Origin: Sweltsa coloradensis
Taxonomy: Eukaryota > Arthropoda > Insecta > Plecoptera > Chloroperlidae
Length of the DNA stretch: 64,000 nt
NCBI GenBank assembly: GCA_024449915.1
Contig: JAMZAV010000633.1
Span: forward strand, 161,001 to 225,000
Direction: 5' to 3'
Made by a program: the position numbers and the translations under genes. Shown here piece after piece: positions 1 through 12,231 of this stretch. The notes beneath the pieces were generated by a model, which was not told the origin of the DNA, ran no database searches, and was given only the letters and a program-made list of their open reading frames with translations. Each line of letters starts with the position of its first letter. The stretch's first letter is position 1.

Positions 1-870
1 TGCTTTTTTGGGGTACCAGTAAACAACTAGAGTATCATCATTATCTGTTGCCACTTCCAACTCTGTGTTGGGTCGGCATTGAAGATGAGCCTCTCCATCA
101 TGAGGTCTTGGATAGATTGGAATAACCCAATAGCTTGCTGCGTCCTTCCTATCTCTGGTTAAATCTTTCCATTGCATGCTACTGTATTCCCTTTGTACTT
201 AAAATTCTCCACTTGCTTTAAAATCTGTCCTAGTAGAATCCTGACATTCTTCGTTTTATCTCGTGTCATCAGCATTGTTCCACTCTTGCCACTTCCAAAC
301 ACCAGACCATATTCAGATTCTCTTGCCACCACACTCCACACATCAACTTAAGATTGCACCTATTATTCATCCTCTCCCCACTCCAAAAAATCATCTGCAA
401 ATAACATTATTTTCTTACATTCTTCTCAGATTCTCTCTACAACTTTCCTTGAGATTTTGTCCATGACAATAATGGACAATAGTGGTGACAGTACACTTCC
501 TTGTTTTAACCCACTCGGCCACTCCTAATGTCAAACCAGTGTGTAATTCCAACTCTTTGTCTTTACAGCACTTCAAGATATCGAGTACATCTCTTTCACT
601 CTTGTTATTATTCCTTTGTTAACTCCTATATTTTGCATTGTATCCCAAACCTTCTCTCTCTTGAGGCTATCGTATGCCTTTTCGAAATCTAGAAAAGCCA
701 TACACAGGTCCTTTTCTCAGTCATAAAACACTTTTCCATTAGCTGTCTGTCTGAGTGTGAAAATCAGGTCCACCGTCGATCTCCCTCTTCTAAATCCATG
801 TTGTTCTTCTCTTAGATCTACTTCTATCGAGTTTCTAATTCTACTATCTATTATTCTTTCATATTATTCA
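1..870 (-). pseudogene. Decayed non-LTR reverse transcriptase fragment
   Basis: Reading the minus strand from about 870 downward gives recognizable reverse-transcriptase blocks in order: QHGFRRGRSTVDLIFTLRQ (about 811-755), AFLDFEKAYDS (about 700-668), QGSVLSPLLSIIVMD, the active site FADD (about 388-401) and QILKQVENFKY (about 235-200). Several stops interrupt the frame, including one just before the EKDLCMAFLDF block and one after the MYSIS segment. It is a dead LINE copy that probably continues beyond the left edge. Confidence 0.85.
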
Positions 871-1672
871 ACAAGAGTATATTGTAAGAAATCAAAATAA
901 GTACACTCAAAATATGGAATTTTGGGCATCTTAAAGGTTTTGGCAGCTCGATTAAGAATAGATAGATGAATTTTGTTCAAGTCCTGTTCTTCTTCAGGCA
1001 ACTAACTTGGTACAGGGTTTGAGAGTGGTTGGAAAAGAATGTCCAAAGGCTAATTCAGAGGACCAATCCCTGGCATTAATAATTTACATATTGATTCTGA
1101 ATAAAAACAAAAGGAATAAATTTAATTCATGATTGCCGGTGGTTTGGTCTATTCAGTTGGAGACCTCTGGACTTGGAGTCTCTTGTTTTGTGTATGCACA
1201 TGTTTGAGCAACAACAACAATTGTTGTTTGAAACATGTTGGAGCTTATTAATTAACAAACAAGTAACTTTGTATCTGTGTAATACTGTGATGCTATTTCT
1301 TCAAGAATAAATATGCTATTCGTGTACTGTCATCGTCTATTCTTACTAAATTGGTTATTTCTTTTGAAATGTGTATCATTCTCATTTGAGATAACCTAAT
1401 CAGTATTGTTAGTCACCACTTATCATGATACAAACTTTGAAAAACATGACCTCCAAATGGCATGTGATTTCGAGTTGATATTGCTATTCAACAACAATAA
1501 TAATATAGTATTTTTTTAGTGACCCTTAGGGTCAAGGGAGAGAGCCAATCATATTTTTGAAGTAGCATTTTTATGTACTTGTCTCCACCACCAAGGATTA
1601 CAATGAATGATAAGATTTGATTTGTGTGTTCTTTGACAATCTCTTGAAGTAGCTTTGCTTTCTATTTTGGGC
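871..1672. other. No gene recognized
   Basis: AT-rich sequence with short CAACAA and AATAAT runs. No coding region, RNA gene or clear repeat was found. Confidence 0.5.
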
Positions 1673-1735
1673 AAGGTCCTCTAGATCTCCGCCACCTGGC
1701 GGAGGCTCGTCTAACTCTCTAGGTTAGGTCGTCGC
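1673..1735. repeat. Dispersed repeat with palindromic hairpin, copy 1
   Basis: Contains the perfect palindrome CTCCGCCACCTGGCGGAG next to AAGGTCCTCTAGAT and, further on, GGTTAGGTCGTCGC. The same blocks occur inverted at 5028-5103. Confidence 0.6.
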
Positions 1736-2094
1736 AGCAGCGAATTAGAAGCCATCTTGGTGATTAATTCTAGAGCGGGAATGTAGTAACTAGTACTATT
1801 TCACGCACTTTGCATACTAGTGAGTTAATTACCTAAATAACTGGAGGTTGTCAACGACTTTCAACACCACGTTAGTAATCAGGATGAATGCCACTATAAC
1901 GTTATATAGTGGTTATGTTTGTACATACCGTCGTTTTCCATTAAAACGAGCATTTCTCGCCCTTGGCGACATAGTAATTTTTCACACGCCACCTTGAAAA
2001 ATAACATCATTTACTAGTGTTTATATGATTATTTGTGTACACTATTATCATCACATATTATGTTGCTTTGGGCACAAGCAATGTTGGTAATAAA

Positions 2095-4698
2095 CTAGGA
2101 AGCTTCGCAAACACTTTTTCAGGCGCGTTGTTGGATGAGCGTAATTGTTTAAGGGGTATTTCACTGAAAATGAATGAAAAAACGGCAATTTTACATTATT
2201 ATTGTTTTAATTGCTTTTTAAGTTTACTTTTTTATTTATTGAATACATAAATTTATTTTGTACTGATATAATGCTAAAAGCATTAAATGAATTTTTTCTT
2301 TAGCGCTGTATGCTATTTTACATGGGAAAATGGCTTACCAGTACTGATATTAGGCCTAATCTAGGGCTGTATAGAGTGTTATTCATAACAATTTTAGTCA
2401 ATTTTAAAGAAGCCTAGATTAACAGGTTATAAAGGCCCAGTGAATTCATGTTTAATAAATAAACTGAGCCTTTAGGCTATGTTGTACTCAAATTTACCAA
2501 AAAACAACATAAATAAACATTAAATGCTATTCTCTCAAAACTTTTATTCTAGCACATTTGCTAACATTTTTTCTACTTCTAGCCTATAATCCTGTCAAAT
2601 AAGATCGTATATTGACGCTTGGAGGAAAAAATTGCGATGTCGCTGAATTTTTGCAGAGACCTTCCTTATATAATACTCAACAACATACTAAAACTCCCTA
2701 CAAGCGGACTGGAGCCTCGGCCGCCATATTGGAAAATGGCGGCCAAAAGGTGTTTGTTATCGAATATCTCCAAATTAGTTTGAGATAGACAAAATATCTC
2801 AATGGTAAAAATAATCCCCATTAAATTCCCTACAAAACAGATGTCTTCTATAGTTTTGGTAGGGACAACGGTTACGTCACAAATTCGTGGTTTAAATGTT
2901 GCTCATTGGAGTACCAGCTTATTTACAAATTTTCACGCCCAGCATCAAACAATGCCCAGTAAATCCGTAAGAAATCGATTTGAATACAAAAGGACTTTTG
3001 TACGGGTTCTGAAAGCTTTATTAGTATTTTAAAAAATCAGGTCTGCGAAATAGAATTTTGCATTTACCCGGAATTTGGGTTTTTCCATTGTTGGAATTTC
3101 CTAAAAAATGCCCTTTTTGACTGTCCATTATTAAGCACTAAATAGCATTGGAGGAAAAATTCTTTCTACGCACATTGAAATGACTCAAATAATGATCCGA
3201 TTACAACCAAAGTTTAAATCCAATATGGCTGCTAATTCCTAATATCCACAACATCAAAGTGAATTATGTAACAAAAAGAGTGTAAAAACAGCACGAAAAC
3301 AGTATTCATATTGTGAATATTAGGAATTAGCATCCATATTGGATTTAAACTTTGGTTGTAATCGGATCATTATTTAAGTCATTTCAATGTGCGTAGAAAG
3401 AATTTTTCCTCCAATGCTATTTAGTGCTTAATAATGGACAGTAAAATATGTCATTTTTTAGGAAATGCCAACAATGGAAAAACCCAAATTCCGGGTAAAT
3501 GCAAAATCCGATTTCGCAGAACTGATTTTTTAAAATACTAATGGAAGCTTTCATGAACCCCGTACAAAAGTCCTTTTGTATTTAAATCGATTTCTTACGG
3601 ATTTACTGGGCATTTTTTGATGCTGGGCGTGAAAATTTGGAAATAAGCTGGTACTCCAATAAGCAACATATAAACCACGATTTTGTGACGTAACCGTTGC
3701 CCCTACCAAAATTATAGAAGACCCCTGTTTTGTAGGGAAATAAATGGGGAATATTTCTGCCATTGAGATATTTTGTCTATCTCAAACAAATTTGGAGATA
3801 TTCGATAACAAACACTTTTTGGCCGCCATTTTCCAATATGGCGGCCGAAGCTCCAGTCCGATTGTAGGGGAGTTTTAGTATGTTGATAAGTATCATTTAA
3901 GGAAGGTCTCTGCAAAAATTCAGCGACATCGCAATTTTTTCCTCCAAAAATTCTTATTTGACAGGATTACTACAGTTTTTAAGATAAAAGGATAATTTAT
4001 ATTTTAATGTGCTCAAAAGTCTTATTCTTACAAATTCACCAGACACTTTTTTGATGAGATTTATAGTTTTTTTAATTAAAATATGTGAAAAATATAGATA
4101 GATTTGTTACAAAAAACATAATTTTCTAACAATGCAAAAACAAAAATCATAAATAACAAACAAAACGAAAATTATAAAATTCGTCTGGTGAATGTTTAGA
4201 TGTATTGTTTTTAAATCTAAAACACCTTTCACTTTAAAAAATAAATGAAAATTGTAAAAGCCTTAGCATTTTTATCAAAACGTTGTTTAAATCTTAAAAT
4301 TGCAATTATTATGAGAAATAATTGTTTGATTGCGCTCAAATTTCACAAGAATATATAAATCCATAAAATTAAGGTTCTGTGAAAAAATCATTACAATCGG
4401 ATAAAGCATGTAGGTGTTATAAGTCGAAGAATTTTTTTAAAAATCGAAAAAAATCGTAAAATTGCGATTTTTATGAGAAAAAAAATTCGATTGCGCTCAA
4501 AAACGTGGCAGTTATAAGTTCAGAGATTTCGAAGGCCTCCATAAAATTTCATCGCAATCGGAATATCGGTTTAGCCGGAATCGTGTTAACAGACAGACAA
4601 AAATACAGAAAAAAGAAAAAAAAACATTCCGGATTTTTTCTCCAGTGTAGTGAAATGGAATCTTCGCTTCGCTCGCTACGCTCGCTACACTCATCCAA
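2095..4698 (-). mobile_element. Helitron-like element, subfamily 1, interrupted by a fold-back
   Basis: In its own orientation it starts TTGGATGAGTG after A and ends with a hairpin (AACGC variant/GCGTT) and CTAG before T. The 5' part carries the conserved block with GGCAGTTATAAGTTCAG and about one and a half internal units (4300-4500). Most of its unusual length comes from the fold-back element at 2588-3968. The stretches 2146-2587 and 3969-4300 do not match other copies, so the continuity of the element is inferred from its two ends. Confidence 0.6.
2588..3968. mobile_element. Large fold-back (inverted repeat) element
   Basis: Two arms of about 660 bp (2588-3250 and 3311-3968) are inverted copies of each other around a 60-bp loop. 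The outer ends read AATCCTGTCAAATAAG and its complement. Arms include GGCCGCCATATTGGAAAATG and its inverse. Two similar 70-76 residue frames in the arms are mirror images, not genes. No transposase is present; a target duplication is not clear. Confidence 0.88.
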
Positions 4699-5027
4699 TT
4701 ATCAGAAACAGGCTTTTAGAAATAAATTTTTGAAATCGTAAAAAAAATTGCTCATGGATATCCTACACATTACACTATAATAATATAACATAGGGTATTT
4801 AAAATTATTTCATTTTATTAATTACATTACAACAAATTATTATTCATTATTATTGGGTTGTCAATTTTATTATCTCTTAATGCACGCGATTCTTTTCTGG
4901 CCTCTACATCGTCATTTTGTGGTCAAGTTTTAGGGCGCGCTAAGTAGATGTTCACTTTGATTTTTAAAATTCCCCCTATTTCTCGTGCAAATCACCGTAA
5001 TGGCTGCTATACATTGTGGAACGGGTT

Positions 5028-5103
5028 GCGACGACCTAACTTCGTGGCCACACGAGCGAGTTAGACGAGCCTCCGCCAGGTGGCGGAGATCTAGAGGACC
5101 TTG
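5028..5103. repeat. Dispersed repeat with palindromic hairpin, copy 2 (inverted)
   Basis: Inverted match of 1673-1735, including CTCCGCCAGGTGGCGGAG and ATCTAGAGGACCTT. A TAGAGGACCTTG match recurs near 54174. Together the two copies bracket the Helitron-like element at 2095-4698. Confidence 0.6.
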
Positions 5104-5495
5104 ATTTTGGGTACTCTTGTACCCATGTTTAATACAGCCAAGCCCTCCATGTAAGGTGTAATTTGGTATTTTAATTTTATAAGTGACTATACTATGGATG
5201 TAGTTTTTTAACACTTTTGTACATAAATAACATTGTTTTGTTTTTCTAAAATTGATAACAATACATTTTTAGATAATATGGAAAATTGATGTTAAGTGAT
5301 GTTTTACGTTGCATAACAAAAAATGTACAGTATAATAAGAAAAGGTTTTATAATTTGAATTTAAATATCCTTAGAATAATATTAAATGGTTGCAATTAAG
5401 TCCTATTATCAATAGTTTGATGAAACCAATATAATTATTATTGACTCAAATTGAAAAAATAATCGTATCGTACACTTATTCATAATTTTATTTTA

Positions 5496-5945
5496 CTAGG
5501 AAGCTTCGCAAACGCTTTTTCAGGCGCGTTGTTGGATGAGCGTATGTTTTTTTAAACGAAAAAAGCGTAAAATTGCGATTTTCATGAGAAGTTATTTTTC
5601 GATTGCTCTCAAATTTCACACAAATATATAAATTCATAAAATTAAGGTTCTATGAAAATATTACGATCTGATAAAAGCATGTAGGTGTTATAGGTCGAAG
5701 ATTTTTTTTTTTTTTAAACAAAAAAAACGTAAAATTGCAACTTTCATGAGAAATAATTTTTCGATTGCGCTCAAAAACGTGGCAGTTCTAAGTTCAGAGA
5801 TTTCGAAGGCCCTCATAAAATTTCATCGCAATCGGAGTATCGGTTTAGCCAAAATCGTGTGGACAAACAGACAAAAATACAAAAAAAAAAAAAATCTCCA
5901 GTGTAGTAGAATGGAATCTTCGCTTCGCTCGCTACGCTCATCCAA
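5496..5945 (-). mobile_element. Helitron-like element, subfamily 1, shortest copy
   Basis: At 450 bp this is the minimal complete copy. CTAG and the hairpin with loop GCCTGAAAAA lie at 5496-5535, and the subterminal CGCTCATCCAA inverse follows. There is one internal unit, and the 5' terminus ends at 5945. The base before the 5' end is G rather than A; the base after CTAG is T. Confidence 0.75.
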
Positions 5946-7228
5946 CAATCAAAAATCACTTAACGGTCAATGAAATTTTGCATAAGGCAAAATACCTCCG
6001 GGGGCTGGGGCCTTGACCCAGACCCCTGACTTGCCCTCACCAACAGGACTTCTGGTTTGCGAGTTACTCCAGATGTGATTCTTGGAGGGTTGAATCCTGC
6101 AACCTCTCGAGTTAGTCTTTCATACATAAATAAAATCCAAACTGTCCATTCAGTCCACACTCTTTGTGGTCACATCATCAAAGTGTTTGGTCACTGCGTG
6201 TATGTGTTTTTTTTGTTATTTTACAAATTAATACAATAACCTGCAGTCTTTTGGTACCAAAACAGTTTGCCCCTTAAAACATAGCATTTACATTTCAGTT
6301 TTGTGTTGCATTAATTATTTTAAAGAAAAAAAAAATTAGAAATCCAAAACATTAATTTCAATTCTGGAAATTCCCACCAAATCGTTTATCTTACGATAAA
6401 ACCAAATTAACCTGCGCTTTGACATTGGTTTCAACGTTGATTCAGTATGCAAATTTGCGTTAAAAAATCTGTTACACTTGGAAAAAATTCTCAGAGTTCG
6501 CCAAAATTGAGTGAATTATACAGATATTTCACGATTTATTAATTCAAAATCAGTTAATTAATTTAGAAATACGTGTACTGGATCTCGTAGATTGATTCTT
6601 TTTAAAGTTCGTGTGGAATATGGTACCTACCGATGTTGTTAACCGTTTACCCGAAACAACCTGAAACCCTAGCGCCTTAAGCTGTTGTAATTTCAAATAC
6701 ATAATTTTCAAATTAAATTAAATAGAAAAACTGCTCATTGTCCGTTGAGTATTTATATGTAAACGGTATAATATATAATTAATTAGTGAAATTAACGTTT
6801 ATCTGTACGTCGTATGGATTCACTGACAAATATTATGAATAATTCGGATATGCTATTTTTCGGTACCTATTTTTTTTGACACTCTCCGTACGTTTATGTA
6901 TTTAAAAATACCTTCAAAATAGCAACAATCAGAAAACGGTGCACCCGTCCTTACATTTCCGTCTACCATCCAGCCTTGACACTGCGACGGCCGAACAAAC
7001 GTTGATGACGCACTTTAAACAGGATGGGTAATACCACATGGAACCTGTTCAACGCTACGCCTCCAAAACGAACAAGAACCCGGTGACCATGGCAAGTAAT
7101 AATTAGCCTACACTCGCCGCTCGCGTGCGATGTGGAGTACTTTACTTGTTGTATATACAGAGTCAGAGGGACTTCCCCTCTCGTTACAATTCTATTTCTA
7201 ATCTACGCTCTTATCATATTGCCGACCG
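5946..7228. other. No gene recognized
   Basis: AT-rich intergenic sequence. A GC-richer stretch at 5985-6060 (CTCCGGGGGCTGGGGCCTTG) resembles mobile-element debris, but no family could be assigned. Confidence 0.4.
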
Positions 7229-7330
7229 CGGTGGTACATGCGAATGGATTAGGTCGCTGGCCCTAATCATATGTCACTGGGAGGACTTGGGCTCGAACCC
7301 CGCATAAGGCATGTTTTTTATATTGTCCTT
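7229..7330 (+). repeat. tRNA-derived SINE fragment
   Basis: The block GGGCTCGAACCCCGCATAAG resembles a pol III B box with the T-arm of a tRNA, followed by a T-rich run. Matching segments (GGGTTCGAATCCC then CATAA-GCAT) occur at 13900-13990 and 37770-37870. The acceptor and anticodon stems are poor, so this is a SINE, not a tRNA gene. Confidence 0.45.
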
Positions 7331-7559
7331 CATCGTCATCTATCACCATTCATCGTCTTGAATAGCAATAAAGAAAGCTTATCTTATATGTTATTTATAT
7401 GCTTATAGTACTCTACACCTTAGTAGATAGTACATTTTATTCGTTCTGGACATAATAAGTTAATTAAACCTATTCGTAATCTTATGTTGCTTTAATTGTT
7501 TTAAACTCTTTCTGAATACCTGTAGTAAGCTTAATAATCGAGGTGATATAATGATAAGG

Positions 7560-7660
7560 GTGAATATCAACAGTATAGCATTGTGCGGGATTCGAATCCA
7601 CTAACCCTTGCAAGGTTGCGCCACCGTGCACGGCTTGTGCTACAAGGCTCATCGAGACGA
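7560..7660 (-). repeat. tRNA-derived SINE fragment
   Basis: The minus strand shows GTAGCACAAGCC followed by GGATTCGAATCCCGCAC, an A-box-like and B-box-like pair at tRNA spacing. Flanking stems do not fold into a full tRNA. Confidence 0.4.
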
Positions 7661-8386
7661 TAGTAGAGGATTGAGATGGTTTGTTATAGTTCGTATGGCA
7701 ATTAACTCTAGGCGCAAAGAAGACAAAGTCCAATTTGCCGTATCCTTATAGTTTTTATTGATACTGAAAATCATGATAATTATTATATATGAACCTGAAG
7801 CCTGCCCGCAATCGATGATTTAATAGACTGCACATCGTCTTGATATTTTGTCCTACTTGTCGAAATTGCAGTGGCAAATCTGTAAAATTGGAGGAACCTG
7901 CTATACAACAAACACAAACAACAAAATACAAACGATAATTTTTTCCATTTAGCTCGATTCAGAAGACAAGTTCTTGCTCTAAAGTATGTAAAGTAAGTTC
8001 TATGTATAGGTTTTGTTTATTTGACCCCAAATCCCAAATAAGATAAGCATGGGCTCAGATTACCGGTACTCGATATTATACACACAAAATCTGACTTTTT
8101 CGGACCTGGTTTTTTAATCGAATTGTTCACGTCAACATTGTTATTAATCGCATCGGTAAACTATCTCTCTGACAATCAGTAAAAAGTAAAAACTCATTTT
8201 TACTTGTGTCTAAATATTGCAGTGGTATTACAATCGTTGTCATTGGTCAACAAGTTACCTTGTGCATGTGCATATCACACACACACACACACAGCATATT
8301 ATTATGCTTCTGACCTTCCGGTAGAATGCGATGAATTTTGCTTCCTATTGACAGTAGAATTAGTATTTAACAATAATAACATACTT

Positions 8387-9054
8387 ATTATGCTGCATGA
8401 ATTTGATTACTCTTTTTGGGATCGAAGCATATTAACACCGTAACTACAAAGCCTTGCAAGTATAGCATTTCTTCAATTTATTGTTCAGGAGGTATAGGCA
8501 AAACATTTCTGATTATTGATTATTAAACTCCTATGCAGTGGATTTTAACCAAATTTCTCGTACACTTTGTGGTACCACTTTTATTTATGTTTCCAAATTA
8601 GAGTAGGGGCTAACATTTGTACAAACAATTAATTGTTACGGGACTATGGATTTTAAATTTGGTAAATTTTAAATTTTAAATGCTTGAATGTAAAAGTATT
8701 GTCTACGATATAAGATTTAACATACATTATGCTGCATGAATTTGATTACTCTTTTTGGGATCGAAGCATATTAACACCGTAACTACAAAGCCTTGCAAGT
8801 ATAGCATTTCTTCAATTTATTGTTCAGGAGGTATAGGCAAAACATTTCTGATTATTGATTATTAAACTCCTATGCAGTGGATTTTAACCAAATTTCTCGT
8901 ACACTTTGTGGTACCACTTTTATTTATGTTTCCAAATTAGAGTAGGGGCTAACATTTGTACAAACAATTAATTGTTACGGGACTATGGATTTTAAATTTG
9001 GTAAATTTTAAATTTTAAATGCTTGAATGTAAAAGTATTGTCTACGATATAAGA
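8387..9054 (+). repeat. 329-bp direct duplication
   Basis: Copies at 8387-8715 and 8726-9054 appear identical base for base over 329 bp and are separated by 10 bp. They contain no gene. The identity suggests a very recent duplication or an assembly artefact. Confidence 0.9.
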
Positions 9055-9074
9055 TAGAAACGTAATGAATATTA

Positions 9075-9384
9075 CGAATCACTTTTCTGTCCGTCCGTCC
9101 GTCAGTGCATGTGTCACAAAAAAATAGAACACCGCGAACCCGAACATGACCTTGACCTCCGATTGACTTACGTTTTTTGTTAGCGAGGCCTTTCAACAAA
9201 GATGACAGAATGTTTTTGGTGGCTCTTGATGGACAGGGGGACGGGGCTAGCCTAACTCAAATAAATATTTAATAACCCGGCACCTCCACCAGAAAAGATA
9301 AATGTTGGATATGGTTTAAATTGTGTATCCTCCTCAGACAGCCTGTTGTGGCTTCGCTCACTATGTTGGGTACTCCCGTACCCG
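9075..9384 (-). repeat. Dispersed repeat family B, copy 1
   Basis: Carries CTGTCCGTCCGTCCGTCAGT, then CCCGGCACCTCCACC, then GGCTTCGCTCAC and the palindrome GGGTACTCCCGTACCC. The same order in reverse is found at 29531-29935 and, diverged, at 45505-45923. Confidence 0.45.
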
Positions 9385-10745
9385 TTTTCTTTTTAAATTA
9401 GCTTGATTTAATTTCTGACTACGTTGGAAAATGAACGTGGGTCGTAATAAAACGATCTAATATTGTGTCATTTTCAACAAAGATCGAGTTGCGAATACCA
9501 CTGTAAGTGATACAAATCTCCACTCTCCCACTGAAAATGTACTGTATTTAGTCCATTAATATGTAGATTAATTGATTTAAATGGCATAGCCTGAAGGTAC
9601 TCTGTCTCAACTGAACAGGCGCTAGGAAGTATTGAAAAGTGGGGGGGTTAAATCCATAAGTAGGTCTTTCGGGCGGCAGCTGGGGTCTGGGGCGAAGCCC
9701 AAGCCGGCGGAGGCCGTTTTCGCCGAAGGCGCAAACAAATTTCACCATACTACAGTTAATTTGTCATGTTTTAACTGCACTCGGACTCTGTAAACAATGT
9801 TTTATAGCAACTATCTGCGATCTAAAAACAACGCGAAGTGACCCATTTTAGTAAATTAGTAAAATTATACCTTGTAATTGCGATTTTGCAAAAGCTTTTT
9901 GATCCTGATATTTTAAAATTTACGTTTTGGGGAATTTCTTATATCGGTTTTAACCTGCTTATATTTTATCAACATAGATACTAGAGAGCATCATACCATT
10001 CTAAAATGACCATTTAGAATATTCTTTCTTGAAACTGTGCCGTCTTGGTAATCAGCGTATTTTGAACGAACCACTTGCCCAAATGACAAAAACAAAACAG
10101 CTTATTTACAGAAAAGGTTGATGGGTACGTAAATAACGGCAAATATTTTATTGAGTCCGGTGCCCTAGCCATTGTAGAAACATATCTCAACAGTTTCTCT
10201 TTCATGCGTCACTTGTGTTCTCAATCATTTTCCTAGATCTCGTTTCTAAAACTCTAGAAACCTTCAACATAAATATAATATCTGAATGCCCTCATCTTCG
10301 TACATGGAAAATATTACAGTTTTAGTACCCACATTGCAGAAAACGTTGTAGATGTACGTACGTCATTCATCTGCCCCCATAATTTTGCACTATAGTTGAC
10401 GTCTATATTACATCACAAATTAATATAGGACTAAGTATTACCACATTCCTCAACTTGGCGTTATTTAAATGTGTCAATTATTTATAATCATCATATTCTC
10501 TTCACATTTACTGATATCCTAGGTTGAATGTTGTTAACATAATAATAACTTATTGCACTGATGTTACGTAATACACATAAATTATTATCAACAATTCAAT
10601 ACAACAACACAAATTTGTTACACGAACTAGTTATAAAAATATCATATTATATAGGAAAACAATTTTAATAAATCATAAGGATTGTGTAGTTACGAATTTG
10701 ATGCATATTACATTTCATTGAATTCATGAGTAATATCAAATACTA
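9385..10745. other. No gene recognized
   Basis: AT-rich intergenic DNA. A GC-rich stretch at 9660-9730 with GCGAAGCCC and CGCCGAAGGCG palindromic words resembles 36610-36690, suggesting an unclassified dispersed repeat. Confidence 0.4.
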
Positions 10746-12165
10746 CTAGGCCGCTTCGCGAACGCTTTTTCCACTCGCGTTGATGGATGAGCTTATTTGG
10801 AATATTTATCTCCAATGATTACGTTTTTATGTGGAATCTCCTTACTTTTTCTATAGTTACTTGATATTACTTGTTCATTATACACCTGTAAAAGGCTCAT
10901 ATTAAAACCTTTATTTCTATGAATTTTGACCAACTTTTTCAACTTTTTCTTTCAAGAGGCACTACATCACCATAATCTTTATGTCAATGTAAAATATGAA
11001 CGTGTCCCTAAAATCATAACATATATAATTGGATGAGCGTAGCGAGTGGAGCGAAGACTTCAATTTCACTGACCCCCCAAAATATTTAGCTCGGGTGTTT
11101 TTTTTTTGTTTTTTTTTTTTTTTCCGTCTGTTTGTTCGCTCGATTCCGGGCAAACGGCATATGCGATCTTGATGAAAATTGGAGGGGACCTTCGTTTTCT
11201 CTGAACTTAGAGGTGTATTGTTTTTGGGTACAATCGAAAAAATATTTCTCGTGAATATCGTACTTTTACGATTTTTTTCGATTTTTAGTGCGATATTTTC
11301 GTGACATTTGGTCCGATTCTGACCAAACGGGTAGGGCTACAACGTTCATATTTCACATGGACATTAAGGTTATGGTGATGTAGTACCTTTTGAAAGAAAA
11401 AGTTGAAAAAGTTAGCCAGAATTTATAGAAATAAAGGTTTTAATATAAGTTTTTCAATTTTTAGAGCGATATTTTCGTCCCATTCGGGCCGATTCTTACC
11501 AAACGGGTGGGGCTACAACGTTCAGATTTCACATGGACATTAAGGTTATGGTGATGTAGTACCTCTTGAAAGAAAAAGTTGAAAAAGTTGAAAAATTTAG
11601 CCAGAATCCACAGAAATAAAGTTTTTAATATGAGTTTATTGAGGTTTATAATACCAATTAACACGTAACAATAGAAACTTGACAACAATCACCTACAATG
11701 CATTCAAAAAGCACTTGCAAAGAAAAAGTGCAAACAAACGCAAAAAACGCAAACAAAAAAATTACAAAAACGCTCATCCATCAACGCGGCGGGACTTTAG
11801 CGTTTTCCTAGTTTTAGTGATTTTAAACGTTCCTATAAAGTTTCATCAATATCGGATTAGCCGTTTGCCTAATATCACGAAAATATCGCACTAAGAATCG
11901 AAAAAAAATCGTAAAAGTACGATATTTATGAGAAATATTTCTTCGATTGTACCCAAAAACAATACAGCTCTAAGTTCAGAGATTTTGAAGGTACCCTCCA
12001 ATTTTCATCAAGATCGCATATGCCGTTTGCCCGGTAGAGAGCGAACAAACAGACAAAAAAACTAACAAAAACAAAACACCCGAGCTATTTTTCTTGGGGT
12101 AACGTTAGTAAAAAACAAACAAAAAAACACAAAGTCAAATTGAAATCTTCGCTTCGCTCATCCAA
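10746..12165 (-). mobile_element. Helitron-like element, subfamily 2, outer element of a nest
   Basis: The 3' hairpin and CTAG lie at 10746-10790 and the 5' end at 12165. The interior has the subfamily 2 unit (GAAAGAAAAAGTTGAAAAAG on the minus strand) and the block with CATATGCCGTTTGCCCGG. It is split by a complete copy in the opposite orientation at 11029-11811. The outer sequence resumes on the far side. Confidence 0.75.
11029..11811 (+). mobile_element. Helitron-like element, subfamily 2, nested inner copy
   Basis: Full-length 783 bp: A|TTGGATGAGCG at the left and AACGCGGCGGGACTTTAGCG...CCTAG|T at the right. About two internal units are present. It is an inverted, closely similar counterpart of 12232-13018. 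Confidence 0.85.
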
Positions 12166-12231
12166 TAATAGACGCTTTCTATTACAGTATTTGGTCGTAT
12201 CATGTAAATCCATGGCCATATTTACTGTTCA

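Noticed and set aside
4505..4741. Recurrent 60-80 residue frames with IKFHRNRSIGLAGIVLT and SLRSLRSSN, seen in many places
   Set aside because: They are translations of the conserved 5' block of the Helitron-like elements. They appear on both strands, with frameshifts between copies and poly(A) tracts inside, so they are not proteins.
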